Shown: positions 19,579 to 27,770 of the stretch, piece after piece
How positions within the stretch are numbered: position 1 is the stretch's first letter
How the letters are laid out: each line of letters starts with the position of its first letter
DNA from: Pontibacter pudoricolor
GTDB taxonomy: Bacteria; Bacteroidota; Bacteroidia; Cytophagales; Hymenobacteraceae
DNA length: 64,000 bases
Assembly (NCBI RefSeq): GCF_010092985.1
Contig: NZ_CP048106.1
Span: 3,162,001-3,226,000, forward strand
Direction: 5' to 3'
Program-made: the position numbers and the translations under genes
The notes under the pieces: generated by a model
The model's input: only the letters and a program-made list of their open reading frames with translations
Told to the model about the DNA's origin: nothing
The model's database searches: none

Positions 19579-20514
19579 TTACTTTAAGACAAGCTTATAG
19601 AAGTCGTGAGCAATAGCCCGGCCGCCATAGCTCTCTTTATTTAAGATAAGGTTTTGATTCAGGTATGTACCCTGTTGCTCCGTAGAAACCCCGAAGCTGA
19701 AGTAATCTTTAGAGGTATAAACCTGAGAGATAAGATAATTGGTAAGTGCATCGAGGGCACCGGCAATACGACCTTCAGGAGTTGAAGCAATGTACTGGCA
19801 ATGCGCTACTAGGGCAGTCTCATATATTAGAATAGCTGCCAGCATTTTATCAGCCTGGGTTGCTGCGTATAATTTGATGTTGTCAGGAAAACGGGACGCA
19901 AGCAGCCTTATATCGGAGACTGTATGAGCAGGGCTGGTGTTATATTTCTGCTGCAGTAATTCATTTTGTATGGTTATAAATTCCTCAAAGTTCTGACTCA
20001 GGCCAAACTGTATACGCTGCTGTGAGGCTTGGTTTAATTTACGTTTGCGGAGTGTATTGTAAGGCAGGCGGTCCCGGAGTGAAATAACCGTATTCAGATC
20101 CCGGCGGTAAAGCAGAGCGTCATTTCTGAAAATGGCATACAAATCCTCTTCGGCTGGGTGTCGGTGGTAAATGTGCGGTACAGTTTTATAGTTTATAGTT
20201 TCAAAGCCTTGCTGTTTATAGTATAGCATCATCGCATCAAAAACATCCAGCATCAGTTGTGCTTTCATACCTGCACCGCTAACTATACCACCATAACTCA
20301 GCCCGCCATGCGACTGCACTTCTGTACCAGCTACATTTGCCGGCAGAAGTGCCACCAGTTTCCCTTTCCTATAAAACAAAAGCGAATGATCTTCGAACCT
20401 GTCAGCGTGATATTCCATATAGTCGCGCTGCAACAAAAAAGTGCCGTTTTTAGAAGTTGCCACAAAAGCATCCCAGGCATCTTTATAGTTGGCGCTATAC
20501 TTTACAACTTCCAC
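19579..20514 (-). CDS. GNAT-type (FemAB-like) acyltransferase family protein
   Basis: 311-residue soluble protein. The first half has FLLQRDYMEYHADRF and HGGLSYGGIVSG, and the second half has a GNAT-like core with KLYAATQADKMLAAILIYE and AHCQYIASTPEGR, followed by GALDALTNYLI. This layout resembles the FemAB/GNAT group used for peptidoglycan, lipid or exopolysaccharide modification, but the acceptor cannot be told. It is a single gene on the minus strand. A tail of CTCCTAAACTC-type low-complexity repeats lies between it and the kinase gene at 20641. Confidence 0.7.
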   Translation of the reverse strand: MEVVKYSANYKDAWDAFVATSKNGTFLLQRDYMEYHADRFEDHSLLFYRKGKLVALLPANVAGTEVQSHGGLSYGGIVSGAGMKAQLMLDVFDAMMLYYKQQGFETINYKTVPHIYHRHPAEEDLYAIFRNDALLYRRDLNTVISLRDRLPYNTLRKRKLNQASQQRIQFGLSQNFEEFITIQNELLQQKYNTSPAHTVSDIRLLASRFPDNIKLYAATQADKMLAAILIYETALVAHCQYIASTPEGRIAGALDALTNYLISQVYTSKDYFSFGVSTEQQGTYLNQNLILNKESYGGRAIAHDFYKLVLK

Positions 20515-20640
20515 TGACCAGTGATTAAGGGGATTTTACTGATTTATTATGATTTCTATCTGAACTATAGCTTAATGGGCATCGTGACTTCAACTCTCTA
20601 ACTCCTAAACTCTTTTACTCACAAGCTCCTTAACTATAGC

Positions 20641-21822
20641 CTACCTGTTCAGCACAATCCGAAACGTAGTGCCTTTACCCACCTCAGACGACTTAACATA
20701 GAGCCTGCCGCGGTGGTAGTTATCGATAATGCGTTTGGCGAGTGCCAGGCCTAAACCCCAGCCCCGTTTTTTAGTTGTATAACCAGGCAGAAAGACCGAG
20801 TCTACTTTACTTTTAGGGATGCCCTTGCCGGTGTCTGTAATATCAATAGCAATGTTGCTTTTGCCGAGTAACAGTAGCTTTAGGGTTAAACTCCCTCTTC
20901 CTTCCATGGCATCCACAGCATTCTTGCAGATGTTCTCAATTACCCAATCAAAAAGCGGCACATTGATCTTTGCGGTAATATCTGGCGAAAATGTAGAAAC
21001 AACCTCCATCTCCACTTTCCGCGAAATCCTGTTCTGCAGATAGTTAATCGCGTTCTGTGTTACCTGGTAAATATTTTCGTCGCGGAGCAGCGGCACTGAG
21101 CCAATGTTCGAGAAGCGCTCGGTAATAACTTCCAGCCTTCTTATATCTTTCCATAGTTCGGCAACTATAGGTTCGTTCTCAAACTTTGGGCTAACCTTCA
21201 TGTACTCATACCATGCCATCAGCGACGATAACGGCGTGCCCAGTTGGTGTGCAGTTTCTTTTGCAAGTCCAACCCAAACCCTGTTCTGCTCTGCCTTACG
21301 CGAATAACTAAATGCAAAGTAAGCCATCAGCGCAAAGCAGGCAATCACCATCAGCTGCACATACGGGTAGTAACGCAGCTGAGAAAGCAGGTCTGAGTCT
21401 TTATAAAAAACATAATTAACCGAGCCTTCTGCCCAGGGCACAACTATAGGTGCATGCTGGGCTTTCATTTTTTTGATCTGCCGCTGGAGCAGCTCATTTA
21501 CCTTTGCAGGATCATCTGCAATGTTTTCCGGTATATCAATGTTTTTAGAGTCGAGGATGTTCTCTTTTTCGTCAGTAAGTATAACGGGCACGGTTGTGTT
21601 GGCCGAAAGGATTTCTTCTTCTATAAAGACAATGTTGTCGTCGGAAGGAGCACTGATCATGTAGCGCAGCCCTTTGGCGTATAGTTGCACCAGCTCCTGC
21701 TCCCGCTCAGATAACTTACTTACCAGAATATTGGTATATGTTATAGTTGCTGCCCCTATTATGAGCGCTATTATTACAACTATAAACTTTATTCTGTTTT
21801 TCTGAGAATAGATGGGTATCAT
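20641..21822 (-). CDS. Membrane sensor histidine kinase
   Basis: Two-component sensor of 393 residues. Two membrane helices (about 13-35 and 154-173) flank a periplasmic sensor loop of about 115 residues. The H-box is KETAHQLGTPLSS with His192, the Bacteroidota variant. The ATPase part has the N-box ENICKNAVDAM, G1 box DTGKGIP and G2 box GWGLGLALAKRI, and ends TTFRIVLNR. No response regulator is adjacent. The gene is divergent from hemA with a 114-base gap, an arrangement that may mean shared control (inference). The signal sensed is unknown. Confidence 0.93.
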   Translation of the reverse strand: MIPIYSQKNRIKFIVVIIALIIGAATITYTNILVSKLSEREQELVQLYAKGLRYMISAPSDDNIVFIEEEILSANTTVPVILTDEKENILDSKNIDIPENIADDPAKVNELLQRQIKKMKAQHAPIVVPWAEGSVNYVFYKDSDLLSQLRYYPYVQLMVIACFALMAYFAFSYSRKAEQNRVWVGLAKETAHQLGTPLSSLMAWYEYMKVSPKFENEPIVAELWKDIRRLEVITERFSNIGSVPLLRDENIYQVTQNAINYLQNRISRKVEMEVVSTFSPDITAKINVPLFDWVIENICKNAVDAMEGRGSLTLKLLLLGKSNIAIDITDTGKGIPKSKVDSVFLPGYTTKKRGWGLGLALAKRIIDNYHRGRLYVKSSEVGKGTTFRIVLNR

Positions 21823-21904
21823 GCAGGAAACACGAAAATTATATGAATTTATTATAAATTAAATAATAAGGGCAAGTAAGTTTTATTTTTGGTAAATCAA
21901 ACTG

Positions 21905-21912
21905 TAAATTTG
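21905..21912 (+). promoter_or_regulatory. Bacteroidetes -7 element TAAATTTG for hemA
   Basis: TAAATTTG matches TAnnTTTG. It lies 24 bases before ATG 21937 and downstream of the earlier in-frame start at 21889, so it supports the ATG at 21937. A TTTG at 21888-21891 is closer than the usual 19-base spacing, so the -33 box is uncertain. Confidence 0.55.
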
Positions 21913-21936
21913 CGTTTTAGTATTTCTACAGCCACT

Positions 21937-23211
21937 ATGCTACAGAATTTTAAAGCAATCAGCCTGTCTTATAAGAAAGCGCCGCTGGATATCAGGGAAC
22001 TGATTGCCTTAGATGAAAACTCATGCAGACAATTCCTTCAGACGCTCAAGGACTTTATCCAGGCGACTGATATACTGGTCCTTTCTACCTGCAACCGCAC
22101 CGAAGTTTATTATAACTCCGATACCGACTTTAGCCAGGAGATTGTAAAGCTACTTGGCATTACAAAAGGTATCAACAACATATCCAGCTATTTCGATTAT
22201 TTCACCATCCTGAACGAGCACAACGATGCGGTACAGCATTTGTTTGATGTTTCGATGGGTTTGGAGTCGCAGGTAGTTGGCGATATGCAGATATCTAACC
22301 AGGCAAAACAGGCGTACCAGTGGTCTGCAGATAACGATACGGCCGGCCCGTTCCTGCATCGCCTGATGCACACCATCTTCTTCACCAACAAGCGCGTAGT
22401 ACAGGAAACTTCCTTCCGTGATGGCGCTGCATCTACTTCGTATGCCGCTGTAGAGTTAATAGAAGAACTGACTGCTGATATATCTGACCCGAAGATTTTA
22501 GTTGTTGGCTTAGGCGAAATTGGCGCCGATGTGTGCCGCAACCTGAAAGACAGCAGTTTTACCGACGTTAAAATTACCAACCGCACCCTTACCAAGGCAC
22601 AGCACCTGGCCGAAGAGTGTAACATGCAGGTACTTCCATTTGAAGATATAGTGCAGGGATTGAAGGAAGCTGATGTGATCATCTCTTCGGTTGCCCGCGA
22701 AACCCCATTCTTCACAAAAGAAATGATCAAGCGCCTGGACACGCTAACGTTCAAGTTCTTTATCGACCTGTCGGTGCCGCGCAGTGTGGAGTCTGATGTG
22801 GAAACTATACCGGGTGTGTTGCTCTATAACATAGATACCATCCAGAACAAAGCATCTGAAGCACTGCAGCAGCGTATCAATTCAATACCTAAAGTTAAAG
22901 CGATCATTGCGGAGTCTATCGAGCAGTTCAACGACTGGTCGAAAGAGATGGTAGTGTCGCCAACTATAAATAAACTGAAGAATGCACTCGAAAGTATTCG
23001 CCAGGAAGAAATAGCGCGTTACGTTAAAAAGCTGAACCCTGATGAAGTAAAGCACATAGATAACATTACAAAATCTATGATGCAGAAGATAATTAAGTTG
23101 CCGGTATTGCAGTTAAAAGCTGCCTGTAAGCGTGGCGAGGCCGAAACACTTATCGATCTACTGAACGACCTTTTCAACCTCGAAAATCAATCTGAAGAGA
23201 TTCAATTATAA
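21937..23211 (+). CDS. hemA: Glutamyl-tRNA reductase
   Basis: NADPH-dependent reduction of glutamyl-tRNA to glutamate-1-semialdehyde, first step of C5 haem synthesis. Start ATG 21937 (MLQNFKAISLSYKKAPL) fits the family better than the earlier TTG at 21889, which precedes the apparent promoter. The catalytic cysteine is Cys52 in LSTCNRTEVYY. The GLESQVVGDMQIS block lies at 108-120, the NADPH-binding VVGLGEIG near 195, and a C-terminal dimerisation helix bundle follows. Length 424 is normal. It ends before a strong bidirectional terminator; no hemC or hemL follows. Confidence 0.95.
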   Translation: MLQNFKAISLSYKKAPLDIRELIALDENSCRQFLQTLKDFIQATDILVLSTCNRTEVYYNSDTDFSQEIVKLLGITKGINNISSYFDYFTILNEHNDAVQHLFDVSMGLESQVVGDMQISNQAKQAYQWSADNDTAGPFLHRLMHTIFFTNKRVVQETSFRDGAASTSYAAVELIEELTADISDPKILVVGLGEIGADVCRNLKDSSFTDVKITNRTLTKAQHLAEECNMQVLPFEDIVQGLKEADVIISSVARETPFFTKEMIKRLDTLTFKFFIDLSVPRSVESDVETIPGVLLYNIDTIQNKASEALQQRINSIPKVKAIIAESIEQFNDWSKEMVVSPTINKLKNALESIRQEEIARYVKKLNPDEVKHIDNITKSMMQKIIKLPVLQLKAACKRGEAETLIDLLNDLFNLENQSEEIQL

Positions 23212-23253
23212 GACTATATAAATAAGTGAATAGCTTATTTTTTTTAGTGAATG

Positions 23254-23313
23254 AAAAAGACCAAAGGCTCCCGTTAGCTTACTAAAAGCAAAAACGGAAG
23301 CCTTTGGTCTTTT
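23254..23313. terminator. Bidirectional terminator between hemA and the ArsR gene
   Basis: Near-perfect inverted repeat, AAAAGACCAAAGGCT at 23254-23268 with AGCCTTTGGTCTTTT at 23299-23313. The stem is about 20 bases with one mismatch and has T runs on both strands. Confidence 0.85.
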
Positions 23314-23346
23314 CAGATCAAACTGACTTAACAGAATGTAGAGGTA

Positions 23347-23655
23347 TTAGATATCAATACAGCACTCTTCCAGACAATCAATTACATCAATAAGCTTAGG
23401 GATCGAAAGCGAGTAATAGATCTTTGTGCCAACTTTAAACGAGGAGAGCACACCTTTATCCTTTAACGTGATCAGGTGCTGACTAGCTATTGCCTGGGGC
23501 AGGTTCAGATACTTATATATCTCAGTTACAGTCATTTTCTCCTCCTTACCCAGCAGGTCGACTATAGCCAGTCTTTTAGGGTGAGCCAATACTTTTAGCA
23601 TGGCAGCCGCCTTATCTATCTTCTTTGATTCAATTCGAGATAACAAACTTTTCAT
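23347..23655 (-). CDS. ArsR-family winged-helix regulator
   Basis: 102-residue DNA-binding protein. Helices around residues 15-90 include LKVLAHPKRLAIVDLLG, the recognition segment LPQAIASQHLITLKDKGVL, and the wing SSFKVGTKIYYSL. The usual ArsR metal motif ELCVCDL on the recognition helix is absent. The C-terminus instead carries CLEECCIDI, three cysteines that could bind a metal or respond to redox (inference). No metal or arsenic transporter is next to it; the divergent neighbour is anmK. It is most likely autoregulated, as is common in the family. Confidence 0.88.
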   Translation of the reverse strand: MKSLLSRIESKKIDKAAAMLKVLAHPKRLAIVDLLGKEEKMTVTEIYKYLNLPQAIASQHLITLKDKGVLSSFKVGTKIYYSLSIPKLIDVIDCLEECCIDI

Positions 23656-23773
23656 AATTTAAAATTATACCTAACAGTTTCTACATTATTTTACATCCTA
23701 TTCATAATAAGATATATACGAGGCTTACGTTATTTGGCTGAAGTCTTTACCAGCATTTTTTTAACTTCGCCAC

Positions 23774-24889
23774 ATGGATACCTATCACGTGATCGGCTTA
23801 ATGTCAGGCACCTCTCTGGATGGCCTGGACATTGCATATTGTAGACTTACGTATAAAAATAAAAATTGGATATATAATATACTTAATGCTGAAACATCAG
23901 CGTACAGCCCCTATCTCATTGACTCTCTCCGTGGTGCCGAGACGGCAGGCGCACAGGAACTGGTTGCGCTTGACCATAGTTTCGGGAAATATATGGGCGA
24001 ACAGGTACAGCAATTTATAGCTCGCCATAACCTGCGTCCTGATTTTGTAGCATCGCACGGCCACACCGTCTTTCACCAGCCGAACAAACACATTTCGTTA
24101 CAGATAGGCCATGGCGCTTACCTGGCTGCGCACGCCAAACTGCCTGTAGTCTGCGATTTCCGGACGCTGGATATTGCCTTGGGCGGACAAGGGGCTCCGT
24201 TGGTTCCTATCGGCGATGAGCTGCTTTTCCCGGACTACGATTATTGCCTGAACCTGGGCGGTATCTCCAACATCTCTTTTAACCGCAGCGGGCAGCGCAT
24301 TGCGTATGATATATCGGCCTGCAATATGTTGCTGAACACACTAGCCAACGAGGCCGGCCTGAACTATGATAAAGATGGCAAGCTGGGCCGGTCCGGAAAA
24401 CTGGATGCACAACTTCTGGAAAAACTTAACGCTCCTTCTTACTTTAGTCAGCCCTACCCAAAATCCCTGGGTAAAGAATGGGCACTGCAAAACAGCCTGC
24501 AAACTATAGCTAACAGCCCGGCAACTATAGCTGACAAACTGCATACTACCTGCCACCACATTGCCCAGCAAATAGCCAACGCTTTACAGCCTGCCAACTA
24601 TAAACAGCGACTATTAGCTACAGGCGGTGGTGCTTTTAACTTATACTTAATGGAACTGCTGCAACAATATGCCGGCGAAAACTATAGCATAGAAGTGCCT
24701 TCTCCTGAGATCGTATCTTTTAAGGAAGCACTGGTGTTCGCTTTTTTAGGAACGCTGCGCTGGCGCAACGAAACCAACAGTTTACAAACCGTAACCGGAG
24801 CCAGCCGCAACAGTGTGGGCGGCGCCATTTATAGGGGTAACCTGTACGCTCTATACTTATTTTGTACCTTTGCATCACAACCCGAATAA
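23774..24889 (+). CDS. anmK: Anhydro-N-acetylmuramic acid kinase
   Basis: ATP-dependent cleavage and phosphorylation of 1,6-anhydro-MurNAc to MurNAc-6-phosphate, part of cell-wall recycling. The protein starts with the signature MDTYHVIGLMSGTSLDGLD. FVASHGHTVFHQP, LNLGGISNISF and the catalytic YDISACNMLLN region follow in the ASKHA-fold order. The length of 371 is normal. The C-terminus ends about 10 bases before the next gene, so the two are probably cotranscribed. A possible -7 element TAACTTCG sits right before the ATG, implying a very short leader. Confidence 0.95.
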   Translation: MDTYHVIGLMSGTSLDGLDIAYCRLTYKNKNWIYNILNAETSAYSPYLIDSLRGAETAGAQELVALDHSFGKYMGEQVQQFIARHNLRPDFVASHGHTVFHQPNKHISLQIGHGAYLAAHAKLPVVCDFRTLDIALGGQGAPLVPIGDELLFPDYDYCLNLGGISNISFNRSGQRIAYDISACNMLLNTLANEAGLNYDKDGKLGRSGKLDAQLLEKLNAPSYFSQPYPKSLGKEWALQNSLQTIANSPATIADKLHTTCHHIAQQIANALQPANYKQRLLATGGGAFNLYLMELLQQYAGENYSIEVPSPEIVSFKEALVFAFLGTLRWRNETNSLQTVTGASRNSVGGAIYRGNLYALYLFCTFASQPE

Positions 24890-24900
24890 CATACATCAAC

Positions 24901-26127
24901 ATGAAAGACCTGCTTGCGAAATTCGAGAATAAAAGACCCGAAATAGTTTTTGAATGGAAAGATGCTGAAACCGAAGCCGAAGGCTGGGTAGTTATAAACT
25001 CGCTGCGTGGCGGTGCTGCCGGTGGTGGTACCCGTATGCGCAAAGGCCTGGATAAGCGTGAAGTTGAATCGCTGGCGAAAACCATGGAAGTTAAGTTTAC
25101 AGTTTCCGGTCCGGCTATAGGTGGTGCAAAATCAGGCATTAACTTCGACCCTGCCGACCCACGCAAACGTGGCGTTTTGGAGCGCTGGTACAAAGCTGTT
25201 ATTCCGCTGCTAAAAAGTTACTATGGTACCGGCGGCGACCTGAATGTGGATGAGATACACGAAGTAATTCCGATAACAGAAGACTATGGTTTATGGCACC
25301 CGCAGGAAGGTGTAGTTAACGGCCACTTTCATGCTACCGAACCTCAGAAAATAAACAAGATAGGCCAGCTGCGCCAGGGTGTGATCAAGGTTATCGAAGA
25401 CCCGAACTATACGCCTTCTGCAGCCCGCAAGTATACTATAGCCGACATGATAACCGGGTATGGTGTGGCCGAAGCTGTGCGCCATTACTATAACATCTGG
25501 GGCGGCCAGTTTGAGGGCAAGCGTGCTATTATACAAGGCTGGGGCAATGTGGGTGCTGCAGCAGCTTATTACCTGGCATCCAAAGGCGCAACTATAGTTG
25601 GTATCATCGACAGAGCAGGCGGACTGATAAAACCGGAAGGCTATAGTTTTGAAGAGATAAAGGAACTGTTCTTTAAGCGTGAGGGCAATGCGTTACGTGC
25701 CGAGAACATGCTTTCTTTTGAAGAGGTGAATAACCGAATCTGGTCTGCCGGCGCTGAAATATTTATACCGGCAGCCGCATCGCGCCTTGTTACCAAAGAC
25801 CAGCTACAGCAAATGATCAGCAGCGGACTGGAAGTGATTTCATGCGGAGCCAACGTACCGTTCCAGGATCCCGAAATATTCTTTGGGCCAACCGGCGAGT
25901 TTGCCGACCAGAACATAGCCGTTGTACCTGATTTTATTGCCAACTGCGGCATGGCACGCGTGTTTGCTTATTTAATGGAGAGCAAAGTAGAAATTACTGA
26001 TGAGGCCATCTTCTCTGACATCTCTAAAACGATAGCCCGCGCACTTGAGAAAACACATGCTAAAAGAGCAGCAACAACAGAGATCGCTAAAACATCTTTC
26101 GAAATTGCTTTAAGCCAGTTATTATAA
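24901..26127 (+). CDS. Glu/Leu/Phe/Val dehydrogenase family protein (second paralogue)
   Basis: 408-residue amino-acid dehydrogenase starting at ATG 24901; an upstream in-frame extension overlaps anmK and is unlikely. The catalytic-lysine motif is SGPAIGGAKSGI at 69-80 (Lys77), and TGGDLNVDEI (110-119) replaces the PAPDMGTG of typical glutamate dehydrogenase. The NAD-binding loop is GWGNVG at 213-218, with Asp237 at the end of beta-2 suggesting NAD rather than NADP. The substrate may be a branched-chain or aromatic amino acid instead of glutamate. It sits between anmK and an MscS channel, overlapping neither. Confidence 0.88.
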   Translation: MKDLLAKFENKRPEIVFEWKDAETEAEGWVVINSLRGGAAGGGTRMRKGLDKREVESLAKTMEVKFTVSGPAIGGAKSGINFDPADPRKRGVLERWYKAVIPLLKSYYGTGGDLNVDEIHEVIPITEDYGLWHPQEGVVNGHFHATEPQKINKIGQLRQGVIKVIEDPNYTPSAARKYTIADMITGYGVAEAVRHYYNIWGGQFEGKRAIIQGWGNVGAAAAYYLASKGATIVGIIDRAGGLIKPEGYSFEEIKELFFKREGNALRAENMLSFEEVNNRIWSAGAEIFIPAAASRLVTKDQLQQMISSGLEVISCGANVPFQDPEIFFGPTGEFADQNIAVVPDFIANCGMARVFAYLMESKVEITDEAIFSDISKTIARALEKTHAKRAATTEIAKTSFEIALSQLL

Positions 26128-26128
26128 T

Positions 26129-27298
26129 ATGGATCTAACCTCCTGGAGAGAAATACTACAATACGAGTTCCTGGGTAACAGCGTCACCAATTACCTGTGG
26201 TTTGTGGGCATCCTGCTGTTTGGCTTCATCTTTAAAACGATGTTGTCTAAGCTGGTATCTACTGTTTTATATAAACTTGTAAAGCGTTTCTGGCACGAAG
26301 ACAACCTGCCTGCTTTCAGAAGATTACTGATTCAGCCGCTGGAGGTTGTGCTCTTCCTGGTGTTCCTGTATTTTGCGTTCCAGGTGCTCGACTACCCCAT
26401 GGATCCAAGTGAGATCCGGAAAGGCGATCCGTTCCTGAAGACGTTCTTTTTCCGGACGTACCAGGTCTTTGTTATAGTTGCGCTTACGTGGGTGGTTTTG
26501 CGCCTGGTGGATTTTACAGGCCTTATCTTCCAGCACCGCACGGCACGTACGGCATCTAAAATGGACGACCAGCTGGTGCCGTTCTTTAAAGATTTCTCTA
26601 AAGTCATGGTCGTGATATTTTCTATCATGGTGATGCTGGGAACGGTGTTTGGCGTTAACGTGGCTGGTTTGGTTGCTGGCCTGGGAGTGGGTGGTCTGGC
26701 TATTGCTTTTGCGGCAAAAGAGAGCTTAGAGAACCTGTTGGCGTCCTTCACTATTTTCCTCGATCACCCGTTTGTTGTCGGCGACCTGGTTGAAGTTGGC
26801 GGCATAACCGGAACTATAGAAAAGATCGGCTTCAGGAGTACACGTATCCGTACGCTGGAAAAATCGTTTGTGACAGTGCCTAATAAAAGCATGATCGATA
26901 AGCCGTTGAATAACCTTACGCTGCGCACTTTCAGGAGAGTACAGTTCGAGATTCCGCTTACATTCGATACCACAGCGGCACAGATACGAGCTATAGTTAC
27001 GGAACTACAGCAATACATCAACAATCATCCGCAAGCGAGTCAGGACGGCATCGTACGTTTCCAGACTATAGGTCCGGCTTCCAAAAATATTATGGTACTG
27101 TACTTTGTAGAGTCGATGGACTGGACGGAGTATGTAGACATTAAAGAGGAAATGATCTATAAAGTAACCGAGGTAGTGGAACGGCATGGCGCGCAGTATG
27201 CTCCAACCCAAAGCGTTTTTATGCAGGCAACTGGGCAAGCTGGTAACCCTGCGGGCAAGGCTGCAGTTGTGAGGAACGGCACCACAGACTTTGAGTAA
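26129..27298 (+). CDS. MscS-family mechanosensitive channel
   Basis: Small-conductance channel protecting against osmotic downshift. Of 389 residues, the first about 180 hold four hydrophobic segments. The pore helix is NVAGLVAGLGVGGLAIAFAA, rich in Gly and Ala, followed by NLLASFTIFLDHPFVVGD and the beta domain VGGITGTIEKIGFRSTRIRT. The start codon is one base after the preceding stop, so translational coupling is likely. A strong terminator follows. Confidence 0.93.
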   Translation: MDLTSWREILQYEFLGNSVTNYLWFVGILLFGFIFKTMLSKLVSTVLYKLVKRFWHEDNLPAFRRLLIQPLEVVLFLVFLYFAFQVLDYPMDPSEIRKGDPFLKTFFFRTYQVFVIVALTWVVLRLVDFTGLIFQHRTARTASKMDDQLVPFFKDFSKVMVVIFSIMVMLGTVFGVNVAGLVAGLGVGGLAIAFAAKESLENLLASFTIFLDHPFVVGDLVEVGGITGTIEKIGFRSTRIRTLEKSFVTVPNKSMIDKPLNNLTLRTFRRVQFEIPLTFDTTAAQIRAIVTELQQYINNHPQASQDGIVRFQTIGPASKNIMVLYFVESMDWTEYVDIKEEMIYKVTEVVERHGAQYAPTQSVFMQATGQAGNPAGKAAVVRNGTTDFE

Positions 27299-27307
27299 CT
27301 ATAAATA

Positions 27308-27338
27308 AAAAAGCCGGAGAAGCTCCGGCTTTTTTTTC
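27308..27338 (+). terminator. Intrinsic terminator after the MscS gene
   Basis: AAAAGCCGGAG-aag-CTCCGGCTTTTTTTT: compact GC stem with an eight-base T run. Confidence 0.9.
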
Positions 27339-27770
27339 ACCCTTATATCTTTTGTCTGTCCTACGTCAGACGTTACAGGCTCCGCAGTTCAATAGAACCA
27401 TATCAGGAACCTATCTTTAAATAAAACCTTATCCCTACAAAACCACATCCCCCTCAGGAATTGTAGTTTTGATCTACTTAACGCACCACCAACCCCTTAG
27501 TTACAATTTATTTATAATTTTTTCGTTATACCCGCTTTATCTATATGTAAACGCACCTAAATTATATGCAAACATAAAATAGAATTTTTACAATATAGAA
27601 ACATCTGATTTAAGCTATTTCTTCAAATGAGGTTATTTTAAAAACAGGCAATTTTGGCAGGCACTCACAAACATCCTGTGTTATGTTTTGGGATAGGAAC
27701 TATAAACCTTGGGCAGCTGCAAACTATATAACTCGCTAGTAGCATGCCTGTTGAGAAGGCAAACTATAGT
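27339..27770. other. Gene-free AT-rich spacer
   Basis: About 430 bases between the MscS terminator and the end of the AsmA-like gene. No coding frame, repeat module or hairpin of note, apart from single CTATAGTT-type sites near the right end. Confidence 0.5.
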
